A stretch of 64,000 nucleotides of DNA from Candidatus Thorarchaeota archaeon (GCA_011365025.1 RDOF01000001.1:210283-274282), one strand, 5' to 3'; positions 32,615 through 42,769 are shown, counted from the first letter of the stretch. Notes: generated by a model not told the origin, from the sequence alone. Program-made: numbers and translations.

Positions 32615-32624
32615 GCTTTAAAGC
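32615..32624 (+). promoter_or_regulatory. TATA box of the RPA-like gene
   Basis: GCTTTAAAGC, a palindromic TATA element about 60 bp before the preferred start at 32682; transcription would begin near 32645. Confidence 0.4.
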
Positions 32625-32681
32625 GATGGGAAAGGACTTTAGAGTGATACACGTGACCGCTTGTTAGTGGGAGGCATTGAC

Positions 32682-34457
32682 TTGCTTACGCTGGAAGAAA
32701 CGATTGAACTGATTTTGAAAAACCTGCCAGAGTACCAGAGGCAGGATATTTTGAAGATGATAGATGAAAAACGTCAGGAATTAGGTCCAGAGGTTGTAAA
32801 TGAAGAATCGGCGGCAATGATTGTTGCAAGGGAACTTGGAATCGACTTGCAGCAGGTTTCAGCAAAGGCGAGACTCAGAATTGAGGATATTAATGAGAGC
32901 ACAAGATCGGTCGCTCTAACAGGGAAAGTCGTAAGCATTGGTCAAGTTCGTACATTCAGCAGGAAGGGAGAAGGTGGTGAAGGCAAGGTGGCCAGTATTG
33001 TTGTTGCTGACGAAACCGGACAGATGAGAGTGGCCCTTTGGGATGACATCACTCGCATTGTTACTGAGAATGAAGTAAAGGTGGGCGATGTCATACAGAT
33101 ACGAGGAGGCTACGTTCGTCCAGGACTAGGAGGTGCCTTGGAGATTAACCTTGGCAGGCAAGGAGGCATTAAGCTTCTAGATGAGTACGAATTAGAGGAC
33201 ATGGATGTTGATTTCAAGGATGCAGGAGTGACTGAAATAGCTAGCCTGAAAGAGAATGTCTATGATATTACCCTTGTAGCGAAGATTCAGAAAGTCTTTG
33301 GTCTCTCAACCTTCACTCGTCAAAAAGACGGGACTGAAGGTAAAGTCCTGAGTATGATTGTTGGTGATGAAACAGGGACAACGAGACTTGTCTTCTGGGA
33401 TGACGACGCTGAGGCTATGCAGGATTCAAAGGATGGCGAAGTAATTAGAGTTACTGGAGCATACACTAAGGCGGGGCGCTATGGTGACATTGAGGTTCAT
33501 GCAGGAAGATCATCGAATATCGAAAGGGGTCTTAAAGTCAAGATTGATGCCGTCCAGCCAGAATCCGCAGGAAGACCTGCGGCGGAACCACTAGGAAATA
33601 AGAGTATTTCAGAACTAACTCCAGAAATGCGTGATGTCGACATCGCTGGGAAAGTTGCCAAAATCTTCCCGATTACTACTTTCGAGCGGGATGGGAAAGA
33701 GGGGAAAGTGCAGAATATTGTTGTCGCTGATGAATCAGGTAGTATACGCATGACATTCTGGAATGATGATGTTGACAAGATTGAGGACCTGAAAGAAGGA
33801 GATATCATCAAGGTTCTGCACGGATACGTGAAGAAGGGGTTCAGAGACGCAGTGGAGTTTCATGTAGGAAGAACAGCGGAGATTGCTGTTAATCCCAAGG
33901 GAACGAAGCTAGAGCAACTCGACCTTTCCGATGTTTCACTGTCGTCCAGAGCTCAAGCAGGACGAGTAATGATTGCGGAGATTGATGAGAACACAGCCGG
34001 AAAGAGCGTTGAAGTCTGTGGAGTGATTGTGGGACTAGCGCAAACAAGCCCAGTCTATCCAGCTTGCCCAAGCTGCAGGAAGAAGGTCGACGAGGCAGAT
34101 GGAAAGTTCACTTGCTCAGTGTGTGGTGCAGTGAAATCTCCAGAGTATAGGATGCTTTACAAAGTGACGCTTGACGATGGCTCCGGCGCTATTAGAGCGA
34201 CACTCTTCGGAAAAGCAGGAGAAGACCTGCTTCAGATGACGGCAGAAGAAGCACGGAAACTGATTGAGAAATCAGGTGACAAGCTAGCGCCCTTGGAGAA
34301 GAACTCCGATAAGGTTCTTGGCAGATATGTTGCAATTCAGGGAAGAGTGTCCAAGTTTCGAGATTCTCTGGATATTACTGCAAACAACTTGGAGTTCGCG
34401 GACCCTGTAGAAGAAGTCAAACGTATGAAAGACACCCTTAGTGAGCTAATGGGGTGA
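32682..34457 (+). CDS. RPA-like protein: four OB folds plus zinc finger
   Basis: 591 residues from TTG 32682, which has GGGAGG 7 nt upstream; TTG 32661 and GTG 32667 are weaker starts. After a helical N-terminus come three near-identical OB folds recognisable by MRVALWDDITRI...RGGYV, TRLVFWDDDAEAM...GAYTK and IRMTFWNDDVDKI...GYVKK, then a fourth with an inserted zinc finger (CPSCRKKVDEADGKFTCSVC). This is the euryarchaeal RPA1/RPA41 design that coats single-stranded DNA. It is divergent from polD large subunit, so two replication genes share this spacer. Confidence 0.92.
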   Translation: MLTLEETIELILKNLPEYQRQDILKMIDEKRQELGPEVVNEESAAMIVARELGIDLQQVSAKARLRIEDINESTRSVALTGKVVSIGQVRTFSRKGEGGEGKVASIVVADETGQMRVALWDDITRIVTENEVKVGDVIQIRGGYVRPGLGGALEINLGRQGGIKLLDEYELEDMDVDFKDAGVTEIASLKENVYDITLVAKIQKVFGLSTFTRQKDGTEGKVLSMIVGDETGTTRLVFWDDDAEAMQDSKDGEVIRVTGAYTKAGRYGDIEVHAGRSSNIERGLKVKIDAVQPESAGRPAAEPLGNKSISELTPEMRDVDIAGKVAKIFPITTFERDGKEGKVQNIVVADESGSIRMTFWNDDVDKIEDLKEGDIIKVLHGYVKKGFRDAVEFHVGRTAEIAVNPKGTKLEQLDLSDVSLSSRAQAGRVMIAEIDENTAGKSVEVCGVIVGLAQTSPVYPACPSCRKKVDEADGKFTCSVCGAVKSPEYRMLYKVTLDDGSGAIRATLFGKAGEDLLQMTAEEARKLIEKSGDKLAPLEKNSDKVLGRYVAIQGRVSKFRDSLDITANNLEFADPVEEVKRMKDTLSELMG

Positions 34458-34462
34458 GTGTT

Positions 34463-35695
34463 TCAAGATGTTGCCTTGATTAGGGCATGTATTCCTTCCA
34501 AGAAGGATTCAATATCCTGCTGATTGTTATAGAGATAGATGCTTGCTCTGTTTGTTCCTTTTGAGGGGGGGATTCCCATTTGGTAATGATATGGGTGTGC
34601 ACAGTGGGCACCACTTCTAATCATGACACTGTACTCATCACTCAGAAAAGCAGCTACATCATGAGCCACATCAATTGTTTCGATACTGAAGGTGACCAAT
34701 CCAGTCTTTATCGAAATATCATCTGTGCCAAGAATCCTGATGTGGTCTAGTTCTTGCAGCCCCTTAATTGCCGTTTCAAGTAGGGACCTCTCATGTTTCT
34801 CAATGTTCTCCATGCCAATGCCTTGAAGATACACAGCAGCGGCTCCTGCACCGATGGCTCCTGCATAATTCTGTAAGCCAGCCTCGAATTTCTCTGGGGG
34901 CGGCAAGTAATCAGGAATTATTCTTCCATTCTCATATCTTACATCAGCTACAGTATCTCCGCCAACGAGAAACATGTCCATGGACTTTAGATGTTCCATT
35001 TTAGCATAAAGCACTCCCATTCCTGATGGACCACACATCTTGTGAACTGATATCGCCGAAAAGTCAACGTCATGCTTTTGCACATCAAGAGGATGGTGTG
35101 GAGCATATTGCGCGTCATCAGACATGACGAGCGCACCGTTGTCATGCGCGATTTCTACGATTTCCTTAAGCGGAGCAACTGTGCCAGTAACATTGGAAGA
35201 GTGAACAACAGATACTATGCTTGTTTTCCTGTCGATTGCATCCTTCCATTGTTCTATGTCGAACGTACCGTCGGGTTTGGCCTCTACAATTTCAATCCTT
35301 AGCCCGTCCCTCTTTGCTCTCTCAACAAATGGAAGAGAGCCACTGTGATGTTCTAGGGTAGTTGTCACAATCTTACCATCTTTGGGAAGCTTGAGGCATG
35401 CTGCGACTATGTTTATCGATTCTGTTGCATTTCGGGTCCATATGCATTCTTCTGGTTCCGCAGAATTGATGAATCTGCCAAACCTTTCTCTGGCCTTTGA
35501 GTAGGCATTTGATGCCTCATCACCCAGTTTGTGGATGCTGCGACCCCCACATGCTGGATAGACCTCGTAGTACTCATTCATAGCTTCGATGACTTGTTTT
35601 GGCTTTAGGGACATGCATGCGCTATCAAGATAGACAAGCGGGCGCCCGTTGATTTTGCGTTCAAGTACTGGGAAGTCCTTTCTGACGCTTAGCAT
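34463..35695 (-). CDS. Class V cysteine desulfurase, SufS type
   Basis: 410 residues. It removes sulfur from cysteine with PLP and a catalytic Cys for Fe-S cluster or thio-cofactor synthesis. GRPLVYLDSACMSLKPKQVI is the N-terminal block. The PLP lysine is in ISVHKMCGPSGMGVLYAK and the persulfide Cys is in IRSGAHCAHPYH. The usual SufS start reads YLDxAATS; here it is SACMS. A small helix-turn-helix-like gene overlaps its start by 7 bp. No SufBCD genes are in the window. Confidence 0.9.
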   Translation of the reverse strand: MLSVRKDFPVLERKINGRPLVYLDSACMSLKPKQVIEAMNEYYEVYPACGGRSIHKLGDEASNAYSKARERFGRFINSAEPEECIWTRNATESINIVAACLKLPKDGKIVTTTLEHHSGSLPFVERAKRDGLRIEIVEAKPDGTFDIEQWKDAIDRKTSIVSVVHSSNVTGTVAPLKEIVEIAHDNGALVMSDDAQYAPHHPLDVQKHDVDFSAISVHKMCGPSGMGVLYAKMEHLKSMDMFLVGGDTVADVRYENGRIIPDYLPPPEKFEAGLQNYAGAIGAGAAAVYLQGIGMENIEKHERSLLETAIKGLQELDHIRILGTDDISIKTGLVTFSIETIDVAHDVAAFLSDEYSVMIRSGAHCAHPYHYQMGIPPSKGTNRASIYLYNNQQDIESFLEGIHALIKATS

Positions 35696-35940
35696 GTACT
35701 TGTTTGCCCCCCTGCAATTCTCCAGCGATAACCGCCCTTTGCCAGCTTCTTAGTGATTAGTCCTTTCTGCACGAGTTGCCTAGCCGCCACGATGAAGGCA
35801 TCTCCACCTGCGCAGTCCTGGCAAATCGAAGCGTACTCCTCTCTTCGAGCGTTCTCAAGAATTTCAGCTGTTGTTAGATCATCTGATGCAGCATTTAGTA
35901 TCTTAAGCACACATTCTGCATTTCGGGAAAGGTCGGACAT
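35689..35940 (-). CDS. Small winged-helix-like protein upstream of the desulfurase
   Basis: 83 residues from ATG 35940 (the frame is open to 36006). Helices with DDLTTAEILENARREEYASI and AARQLVQKGLITKKLAKGGY, followed by RWRI, have the layout of a small winged helix. Cys pairs (ICQDCAGG and the C-terminal TC) may bind metal. It overlaps the cysteine desulfurase start by 7 bp, so it is co-translated and could be its sensor or regulator; that is inference. Confidence 0.6.
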   Translation of the reverse strand: MSDLSRNAECVLKILNAASDDLTTAEILENARREEYASICQDCAGGDAFIVAARQLVQKGLITKKLAKGGYRWRIAGGQTSTC

Positions 35941-36096
35941 CTTGGTTGGTCGCGGTACGGTGCACAATAAGAAGGCTTTGCTTTGGCAGCGTCTTTGTTT
36001 CAACACAACGCTTAAATGAACACTTTTGAGGAACAGCCCGCTCTATTTCTTCAGGGCTTATCCATTCTTGTGTGAAATAGGCATAGGTGAGTAGTA

Positions 36097-36345
36097 ATGG
36101 GAAGAAGAAGACGACAGAAAGTAAGGCGAAGACCACAGAAACGAATTCCTGATGTATATGATTGCCCTGCCTGTGGGATTGCGGCCATTCAGATAGTTAT
36201 TTTCCGAGATAACAATTATGCTACTATTAAGTGTGGGAACTGTGGTTTAACGGATAATGTTGATTCGGTCGGTCCATTGACAGAGGCTGTTGACGTCTAT
36301 GGGGACTTCATTGATCAATACTATGAAGCCCGACAAGTTGCATAG
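36097..36345 (+). CDS. Elf1-type transcription elongation factor
   Basis: 82 residues: a strongly basic N-terminus (GRRRRQKVRRRPQKR), then a zinc ribbon YDCPACGIAAIQIVIF...IKCGNCGLTDNV and an acidic-aromatic tail YGDFIDQYYE. This is the Elf1 architecture; in eukaryotes Elf1 binds the RNA polymerase II DNA entry site and helps passage through nucleosomes. A TATA-like GCTTAAAT lies near 36008. It is divergent from the desulfurase pair. Confidence 0.9.
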   Translation: MGRRRRQKVRRRPQKRIPDVYDCPACGIAAIQIVIFRDNNYATIKCGNCGLTDNVDSVGPLTEAVDVYGDFIDQYYEARQVA

Positions 36346-36406
36346 TGCAACCCTCTTCTATCAGCAACGATTATAAGCAGACTCAATCCGAAAACGCTCG
36401 ATTCCT

Positions 36407-36520
36407 ATGCAAGCTAATTTCCTTCAATCCATCTTATACATCATCCTGAACGCGATGGGAATCGTCGCCCTAATGATGATTCTAGCATATTCTGTTTGGG
36501 GCGAGGAAGAGGAAGAGTAG
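36407..36520 (+). CDS. 37-residue single-pass membrane peptide
   Basis: MQANFLQSILYIILNAMGIV then ALMMILAYSVWGEEEEE: one hydrophobic helix of about 24 residues with an acidic tail of five Glu. GATTATAAGC at 36368-36377 is a good TATA box about 35 bp upstream, and the frame is closed and compact. It may be a subunit of a membrane complex or a toxin-like peptide; no homolog is recognised. Confidence 0.5.
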   Translation: MQANFLQSILYIILNAMGIVALMMILAYSVWGEEEEE

Positions 36521-36541
36521 TTTGGCGGGAGACTGCTCCCG

Positions 36542-36772
36542 ATGAAAGCCCAAGAGGTTCTCCGTTTATCATTCGAGCGTGTTGCAGGACATTTTGCAAA
36601 CCTAGAGCAGATTCAGATGCTTGTAGGAAAGATTTCAGGAGAGGAAGGGAGTATAGAGGATATAATTCAAAAGATAGAGGGGATGATACATGATGCTGAG
36701 GTCACACTCAAGACCGATTTGCGAATTCTTGTTAATGAGATTCGACATCAGATTAGGAAGTCCTCTGGATGA
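36542..36772 (+). CDS. Small helical protein coupled to the Lhr-like helicase
   Basis: 76 residues, all-helical composition: LRLSFERVAGHFANLEQIQM, then KISGEEGSIEDIIQKIEGMI and a final charged helix. No family recognised. Its stop overlaps the helicase start (ATGA at 36769-36772), so the products are made together and may interact. Confidence 0.65.
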   Translation: MKAQEVLRLSFERVAGHFANLEQIQMLVGKISGEEGSIEDIIQKIEGMIHDAEVTLKTDLRILVNEIRHQIRKSSG

Positions 36773-39612
36773 ATGCCTTCTCGGGATTAGGAAATGCGAT
36801 TAACCAATTCTTACTGCAACAGAGCATCACGAAGCCCACCGAGATTCAGGAGAAAGCAATTCCAGTCATCCTTGAAAGCAAGAATAATGTGCTACTTCTT
36901 GCACCTACTGGAAGTGGTAAGACAGAAGCTGCACTACTCCCTTTACTTCAGAAGCTGTATGATTTGAAGCACAAGAGGGAGCTATTCGGTTTCTATATAT
37001 TATACATAACCCCACTTCGAGCTTTGAACCGAGATGTATTCAAGCGAATTGAGGAGCTGTGCCACCAATTAGATCTTACAGTTGATGTTCGTCATGGAGA
37101 TACTAGTCAATATGCAAGAAGAAAGCAAGCCATAAAGCCACCGAACTTGCTCATAACCACTCCAGAAACCCTTCAGGCGATACTTCCGGCTAAGCGTCTA
37201 AGTTATCATTTGAAGACAGTGTTCGCAGTGGTTGTAGACGAGATACACGAGCTTGCAGATAGCAAGAGAGGCGTGCAGTTAAGCGTCGGGCTTGAAAGAC
37301 TCGAACAGCTAACTGGAACACGTGTTCAAAGAATTGGTTTATCAGCTACAGTTGGAAATCCAAAGGAAGTGGCTCAGCTTCTTGGAGGTACAGGAAGTGC
37401 TGTTAGCACGATATGGGCAGGGTATCAGTCAAGAAAGATGGACCTTAGAGTAGAGATGCCAATTCCAAATGAGAAACACAAGGAAATTGCGCGAAAAATC
37501 TCTTATCCACCACACTCCACGGCACGACTGCTACGCATTATGGAATTAATAACGGCACATAATTCAACTATTGTCTTCACCAATACACGTTCCTTTACTG
37601 AGGTCTTGGGTGCCAAGATGGCTTCAATGAGTCCATCGTATGAATTTGATGTTCATCATGGATCGCTCGCAAAAGAAATTCGCCTTTCAGCTGAGAATAG
37701 ATTGAAGAGCGGTGCTTCAAAAGCGATAATTGCTACATCGAGCCTTGAGCTAGGAATTGACATTGGACAAGCAGACTTGGTCATACAGTACAGCAGCCCT
37801 CGAGAGGTTTCGCGAGCGCTCCAAAGAATCGGTCGAGCAGGGCATGGAGTTGGCAGGGTCGCAGAGGGGGTCGTTCTTTCCACAGCGAATCTGGACGATA
37901 TTACGGAGTCAGGGGTTATCCTAAGACGAGCATTGGCAAATAAGGTGGAGAAAGCTGCGATTGCACAGAAACCATGGGATGTGTTGGCCCATCAGCTCTG
38001 TGGGATTTTGCTTAGTATCCAAACGGCAAAACGTGCTGAACTTCTTAATCTGTTGAGAAAAGCATATCCATTCTCAGACCTTTCGGGTCCGGAACTGGAT
38101 ACCTTGTTGAAATTCATGATTGAGAGAAAGACTGCGGAAGTCAACGGCGAGATGGTTTCTCGGGGAAGAAGAACTCGTATTTTCTACTACGAGCATCTTA
38201 GTACAATCCCGGATGTTCAACAGGTGAACGCGCTTGATATCAGCACCCAGTCAAGTATTGGCGTACTTGACGAAGACTATGTTACTGGGAGTCTGGAAAC
38301 AGGAACTGTATTTGTTATCAGAGGTCGTCCATGGCAGGTTGTCAGCATTGAGGAAGACGAAGTTGTATGTGCACCTGTGACCGACATCGATATACAAGCG
38401 CCCAGATGGATTGGCGAAATGATTCCCGTGCCCTATAATGTGGCCACTGAAACCGCAAGCGTATGGAATGCTGTGGGATCAAAGGACGAACCAGAGGCCA
38501 GACAATGGTTGGAACAGGAATATGGGATTATTGGTGAGGCGCAAGAGCATGTCTTGAAGACAGTTGGATTGGCAAAGGATGCACTTGGCCACCTCCCAGG
38601 ACACAATCGTTTCGTAATAGAGGACTTCGATTCAGGATTGGTCCTACATGCACCTCTTGGGACCAAGGCGAACGAAGCCTTAGGGGTGGTGGTTGCAGCA
38701 TTGCTAAGTACTAGAGTAGGCTACGATGTTGCTGTTGAGAGTGACCCTTACAGGATTCTGTTCACGTCAAATGGGAAGCTGCTTCCAGAACAGATAGTTG
38801 ACATTCTTGGGGACTACAATGGGAAACAGGCGGCGGAAATTCTCGAAATGGCTGTTAAAAGAACGCAGACCTTTGCATCCAGATTCATTCATGTAGGTCG
38901 TCGCATGGGAATCATTCGACGCGATGCGAAGATTAGGGAAATTCCGATAGGTCGACTAATACAGTCTTACGAAGGGTCGCCCGTTTTCGACGAGGCAATG
39001 AGAGAGGTTTTGAGTGAAAAACTTGATAGTGCACTTGTAATGGATATCTTTGATGCAGCATCAAGAAATAAAATTGTGATCCATGTTGTCCAGATAAAAG
39101 GACCATCTGCCCTTGCACGTTTAATTGTTGAAGAGAAGACAAGATTCGAGGTCATTGGAGAGATTACGGACGAGGATGAGATACTTGCAATGATTGAAGA
39201 AAGACTGATTTCCAAGAAGTTCAGACTGGTCTGCATGGCAAACGGAGATTGGAATTCGGTTCGAACTATATCCACCTTAGAAGAGAGCATTCAATGTCCT
39301 GTATGCAGCTCGAAGATGATTGCTGCGCTATTCTCCACGGACACCGATTTTGTGAAGATTGTTGCAAAGAGAGTAGCTGGAACGCCTCTATCAAAAGCCG
39401 AAGATAAAAAGTATAGAGCTGGAGGGCTGACTGCAACTCTGGTTTCAACCTATGGAAAGAGAGCATTGCTTGTGCTCGCTGGACGAGGATTGGGCCCAAC
39501 GACAGCTTCGCGGATTCTTCACCCCGGGTTGACAGATAGACGGGCTCTCTTGAGAAAGATTGCTGAAGCAGAAAAAGAGTACGCAAGAACACGGCCATTT
39601 TGGGGGAATTAG
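36769..39612 (+). CDS. Lhr-type superfamily 2 helicase
   Basis: 947 residues. Motif I is [12 protein letters not shown] (45-52), motif II is [15 protein letters not shown], motif III is GLSATVGNP, and the RecA2 end reads [11 protein letters not shown]. After the helicase core come the winged-helix and Lhr-specific beta domains, and near the C-terminus a CPVCSSKM half-finger and [18 protein letters not shown]. Lhr helicases unwind RNA-DNA hybrids and stalled forks with 3'-5' polarity. EngB follows after 1 bp. Confidence 0.92.
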   Translation: MNAFSGLGNAINQFLLQQSITKPTEIQEKAIPVILESKNNVLLLAPTGSGKTEAALLPLLQKLYDLKHKRELFGFYILYITPLRALNRDVFKRIEELCHQLDLTVDVRHGDTSQYARRKQAIKPPNLLITTPETLQAILPAKRLSYHLKTVFAVVVDEIHELADSKRGVQLSVGLERLEQLTGTRVQRIGLSATVGNPKEVAQLLGGTGSAVSTIWAGYQSRKMDLRVEMPIPNEKHKEIARKISYPPHSTARLLRIMELITAHNSTIVFTNTRSFTEVLGAKMASMSPSYEFDVHHGSLAKEIRLSAENRLKSGASKAIIATSSLELGIDIGQADLVIQYSSPREVSRALQRIGRAGHGVGRVAEGVVLSTANLDDITESGVILRRALANKVEKAAIAQKPWDVLAHQLCGILLSIQTAKRAELLNLLRKAYPFSDLSGPELDTLLKFMIERKTAEVNGEMVSRGRRTRIFYYEHLSTIPDVQQVNALDISTQSSIGVLDEDYVTGSLETGTVFVIRGRPWQVVSIEEDEVVCAPVTDIDIQAPRWIGEMIPVPYNVATETASVWNAVGSKDEPEARQWLEQEYGIIGEAQEHVLKTVGLAKDALGHLPGHNRFVIEDFDSGLVLHAPLGTKANEALGVVVAALLSTRVGYDVAVESDPYRILFTSNGKLLPEQIVDILGDYNGKQAAEILEMAVKRTQTFASRFIHVGRRMGIIRRDAKIREIPIGRLIQSYEGSPVFDEAMREVLSEKLDSALVMDIFDAASRNKIVIHVVQIKGPSALARLIVEEKTRFEVIGEITDEDEILAMIEERLISKKFRLVCMANGDWNSVRTISTLEESIQCPVCSSKMIAALFSTDTDFVKIVAKRVAGTPLSKAEDKKYRAGGLTATLVSTYGKRALLVLAGRGLGPTTASRILHPGLTDRRALLRKIAEAEKEYARTRPFWGN

Positions 39613-39613
39613 A

Positions 39614-40204
39614 ATGAAGAAGCCGCTCATCGTATTTGCAGGCAGAAGTAATGTGGGTAAAAGCAGTATAATTCGGGCACTCACTGGAAGAAAAGTTAGA
39701 GTCGGAAAAAAGCCTGGGAGCACGCGATGGGAGTTGATGATTGACCTGGGGTCTGTCACCATTGTGGATATTCCTGGATTTGGCTATATGGCTAGTACGA
39801 GTAAGACAGCGATTGAAGAGATGAAGACCTTGCTGGTTCAGAAGTTGGAAGGGTGGAGTGAAGACATTCTTCTAGCTGTGTTAATCATTGATATCTCACT
39901 CTTTCGAGAACTGGTTGAGAGGTGGGAAGGAAGAGGAGAGATACCTATTGACCTCGAGTTCTATACATTTCTATCCGAGATTGCATCAAATGTGATTATC
40001 TTGGCTAATAAGATCGACAAGCTAAAGAAGAAGCAGAAATTGTCAGAACTTGATTATTTGGAAGAAAGACTTAGGTTTGCTTTGCCAGGTCAAGAGCCCA
40101 GGATTGTATCGGCCTCCGCAGTGAAGAAGATAGGAATTCTTGAACTAAGGAAACAGATTGAAGATATCATTGCTTCTGTAGAAGTTTCGCCACCAGATTG
40201 GTAG
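39614..40204 (+). CDS. engB: EngB/YihA-type GTPase
   Basis: 196 residues from ATG 39614. Start choice: the ATG is directly after the helicase stop (TAGAATG). G1 is GRSNVGKSS (10-18), G2 is [11 protein letters not shown]3 is [10 protein letters not shown] and G4 is LANKIDKL. EngB proteins assist large ribosomal subunit assembly in bacteria; archaeal members are similar. It is the last gene of the 36542-40204 run. Confidence 0.92.
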   Translation: MKKPLIVFAGRSNVGKSSIIRALTGRKVRVGKKPGSTRWELMIDLGSVTIVDIPGFGYMASTSKTAIEEMKTLLVQKLEGWSEDILLAVLIIDISLFRELVERWEGRGEIPIDLEFYTFLSEIASNVIILANKIDKLKKKQKLSELDYLEERLRFALPGQEPRIVSASAVKKIGILELRKQIEDIIASVEVSPPDW

Positions 40205-40207
40205 CCT

Positions 40208-41296
40208 TTACCTGAGCTTCTTCAATAGGTAGTACGCAACACCAACCACCAAGATTGTCCCAGAGATTATCAACATCGGTTCGATTGCTCCGGGAGCTTC
40301 TACAAATTCCTCTGACAGCCAGTTGAGCATGTTCATGAATAGACGAGCATTATCGGCAGTGTAGAACCATGCAGTATCAGCATCATAGACATCAACATCG
40401 AGTCCGGTAAACATGATTCCTGAGCCAGATATCACGACCCTGCTTTGGTTGAACTCAAAGGCTGACAACCATGATGGAAAAGTGCCATTTATTGCCGAAT
40501 AGGAGAGGGGACTCTCGGCAAACTGGTCTAACGTCATATTTGGGAAGCTGTAGTTTGCGTAGGCAAGGGCACTCACCCTAAATTGTGCAAAGGATGATTC
40601 GTAGCCTGTTGCAAGTGAACTCGCCAAATCGATTGGTTTCAGAGTGGCAGTCATGAGAACCAGTTCGTTTATGTCATTGAAGATTGGATGAAGGGAGTTC
40701 CAAGCTGTAGCATCCAGACGCAAAACCCATGGGTAGGACTCGTTGAGGGCTTGGTCGTAATCAAACATTGCATCGCCCCAGATGCCATCGCCTGTCACAT
40801 TAGTGCTGAATCGCGGACTGGTCATATTGAGACCGTCTAGTAGGTCGTTCAAGACTCGATTGTCGCCAAGTGTCTGAAGGGTGGTATCTGACCAGTAGGT
40901 AGAGTTCCTGGGTATGGTTGGATTTCCAAGCACCAGCAAAGAGCTACCATTGGCTAGCATATAAGAGATGGATTTGATCTCTTCATCTTCGTAGGGTTCA
41001 CTTATCGCATGTTCCCCAATTATCAGAATGTCAGCCTCGCTTAGCGTTTCGTTGGTAATTGTACCAGTATTTACCTTCAGCAGATACCTTGTGGAAGCAT
41101 TGACCATATCGAAGAGGAGCTTGAAACCTTCCTCTTCATCTGTGGCACTAAACTGAGGCCTATTGCTAGCATCATAGATAATCACAATGGGATCTAGTGA
41201 ATCTTGAGCCTTTACATTGCCAGGAATACTCGACAGAATAATCAAAGCTACAACTACGATTGCTACAATATTAGAGGTGCCTTTGAAACGCAACAT
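40208..41296 (-). CDS. Secreted, membrane-anchored protein with glutamine-amidotransferase-like fold
   Basis: 362 residues: a signal peptide at about 9-30 (VAIVVVALIILSSIPGNVKA), a large extracellular domain and a C-terminal helix about 338-358 (EPMLIISGTILVVGVAYYLL) followed by KKLR. EADILIIGEHAISEPYEDEE and MLANGSSLLVLGNPTI resemble DUF4350/ThuA-like flavodoxin folds that sense or bind small ligands. At least nine N-x-S/T sequons fit modification by the AglB encoded here. Function unknown. Confidence 0.7.
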   Translation of the reverse strand: MLRFKGTSNIVAIVVVALIILSSIPGNVKAQDSLDPIVIIYDASNRPQFSATDEEEGFKLLFDMVNASTRYLLKVNTGTITNETLSEADILIIGEHAISEPYEDEEIKSISYMLANGSSLLVLGNPTIPRNSTYWSDTTLQTLGDNRVLNDLLDGLNMTSPRFSTNVTGDGIWGDAMFDYDQALNESYPWVLRLDATAWNSLHPIFNDINELVLMTATLKPIDLASSLATGYESSFAQFRVSALAYANYSFPNMTLDQFAESPLSYSAINGTFPSWLSAFEFNQSRVVISGSGIMFTGLDVDVYDADTAWFYTADNARLFMNMLNWLSEEFVEAPGAIEPMLIISGTILVVGVAYYLLKKLR

Positions 41297-41382
41297 GGGA
41301 CTATTCCGACCTTCCTGTCAATCGGCGTGCCAGACTCGGGGCGATGTTAAAAACTTATCCTCAAATTCCAATCTACAAAATG

Positions 41383-41769
41383 CTAGTCAGTCCTTCGCCA
41401 TTTCACAACTAGTTTTCTTCTATCTGCATCAGTGCAGTCCGCAATTTCATACTCTCTTCGGAGTTCCGCAATCTTCTGCGCCAATAAGTGATAGCACATT
41501 GTTGAATTGCCATCGATTACAACCTCGTGATAGAAGCTTCTGCAAGTGCAGAAGATTTCGGGGATTACCAAGTACTCACGTCTGCTTCCCCGAACTGACC
41601 ACCGTACAGTTTCACTGGGACGGAAATTGTACCGTGTCACCCTACCTTCCTCAACGGACCGTAGCGCACGAACAAACCTCTTACCATACTTGTTGCGGAA
41701 GTATTCGATATCTTGCTGAGTCATGTTTTCCTTTGAGAGCCTTTTCGTTTCATGTGCAGGAAGCAGCAT
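41383..41769 (-). CDS. SWIM zinc-finger protein
   Basis: 128 residues from ATG 41769, which follows TATAGGAGTAAT. The domain YLVIPEIFCTCRSFYHEVVI then MCYHLLAQKIAELRREYE matches the CxC...CxH SWIM pattern. In eukaryotes and archaea such small SWIM proteins are tied to recombination (Sws1/Shu-type). The neighbour on the other strand is an SbcD-related phosphoesterase. The N-terminal part is basic and could contact nucleic acid. Confidence 0.8.
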   Translation of the reverse strand: MLLPAHETKRLSKENMTQQDIEYFRNKYGKRFVRALRSVEEGRVTRYNFRPSETVRWSVRGSRREYLVIPEIFCTCRSFYHEVVIDGNSTMCYHLLAQKIAELRREYEIADCTDADRRKLVVKWRRTD

Positions 41770-41831
41770 ATTACTCCTATAACTGTACACAGGAGCACGT
41801 TAAAATGTTGTAGGATTATCAATTCGGATTG

Positions 41832-42662
41832 ATGGCAGTAGTATATGATGACCGAGGAATGATACTGGAAGCAGAATCTGGTTCGATATTGCTCATTTCG
41901 GACCTTCACCTTGGTTTCGAAGAGGAACTGACGAAAAAGAAGGGAGTTTCGTTCCCACCTCAGCAAGAAAATATGCTTAGCAGGATATCGGGATTAGTCA
42001 GCAGGTATGGCATAGCAAGACTCTACATTCTAGGAGATGTCAAACACACCATCACTGCAGACACGCCATTCAACTGGCGATTGGTCCCAGAATTCATGAT
42101 GGCAGTTACTGATATTGTAGATACACTTGTAATCCCAGGAAATCATGATGGTGACCTTGCAGCATTGCTGCCACGAAGAATATCCCTTGAGAGTGCGTTT
42201 GGAGTTCTGCTTCCGGAGAAGCCATCCATAGGCTTGCTCCATGGTCACACTTGGCCATCTGAGCTAGTTCTTGATGCGACTACATTGATTCTTGGACACA
42301 ATCATCCAACAATACGCAGCATACGTGTTGCTTCCGCGCCAGAAATTGGCAGAGGCGAGAGAAAACGTTCGGGTGCTAGCATTCCGGTCATTCTTCGCTC
42401 TGTGCTGAATAAGAACTGCGCAAGACAATGCATGGGAGTTGCCCCAAAACCAGATGACGGCGAAGGGGTAGTAATTACGTTACCAAGCTTCAACGAGTTG
42501 TTCTCCGGCATTTCAATCAACAGAATAGACACGGAATTTCGAGGACCCCTTTTTGAGAATAATTGCATTGACTTTCTGGGTTCAGAGGTCTATAGCATGT
42601 CGGGTCAGTATATTGATAGCATAAAGGGACTTCGTGAGAGATTCAACGAAATCGTTAAATGA
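41832..42662 (+). CDS. SbcD-related archaeal metallophosphoesterase
   Basis: 276 residues from ATG 41832. The calcineurin-like metal motifs are all present: ISDLHLGFEEE, LGDVKHT, VIPGNHDGDL, GLLHGHTWPS and LGHNHP. The segment RISLESAFGVLLPEKPSIGL is typical of the small archaeal SbcD-like family, predicted DNA or nucleotide phosphoesterases. It lacks SbcD's C-terminal domain. The stop is 26 bp before tRNA-Pro and its last bases hold a TATA-like GTTAAATG. Confidence 0.88.
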   Translation: MAVVYDDRGMILEAESGSILLISDLHLGFEEELTKKKGVSFPPQQENMLSRISGLVSRYGIARLYILGDVKHTITADTPFNWRLVPEFMMAVTDIVDTLVIPGNHDGDLAALLPRRISLESAFGVLLPEKPSIGLLHGHTWPSELVLDATTLILGHNHPTIRSIRVASAPEIGRGERKRSGASIPVILRSVLNKNCARQCMGVAPKPDDGEGVVITLPSFNELFSGISINRIDTEFRGPLFENNCIDFLGSEVYSMSGQYIDSIKGLRERFNEIVK

Positions 42663-42688
42663 TTCCCAAGGGGGGTCACTTTGACCAT

Positions 42689-42765
42689 GGGTCGGTGGTC
42701 TAGCTTGGTATGATTCTTGGTTCGGATCCAAGGGATCGGGCGTTCAAATCGCCTCCGGCCCACCA
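42689..42765 (+). tRNA. tRNA-Pro(CGG)
   Basis: 77 nt with encoded CCA. Acceptor GGGTCGG pairs with CCGGCCC with one T-G. The D arm is GTC...GAT. Anticodon stem CTTGG pairs with CCAAG around TTCGGAT, anticodon CGG. T-arm GGGCG-TTCAAAT-CGCCT is complete. GGTGGTCTAG after the acceptor is typical of archaeal proline tRNA. No intron. Confidence 0.93.
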
Positions 42766-42769
42766 CATC

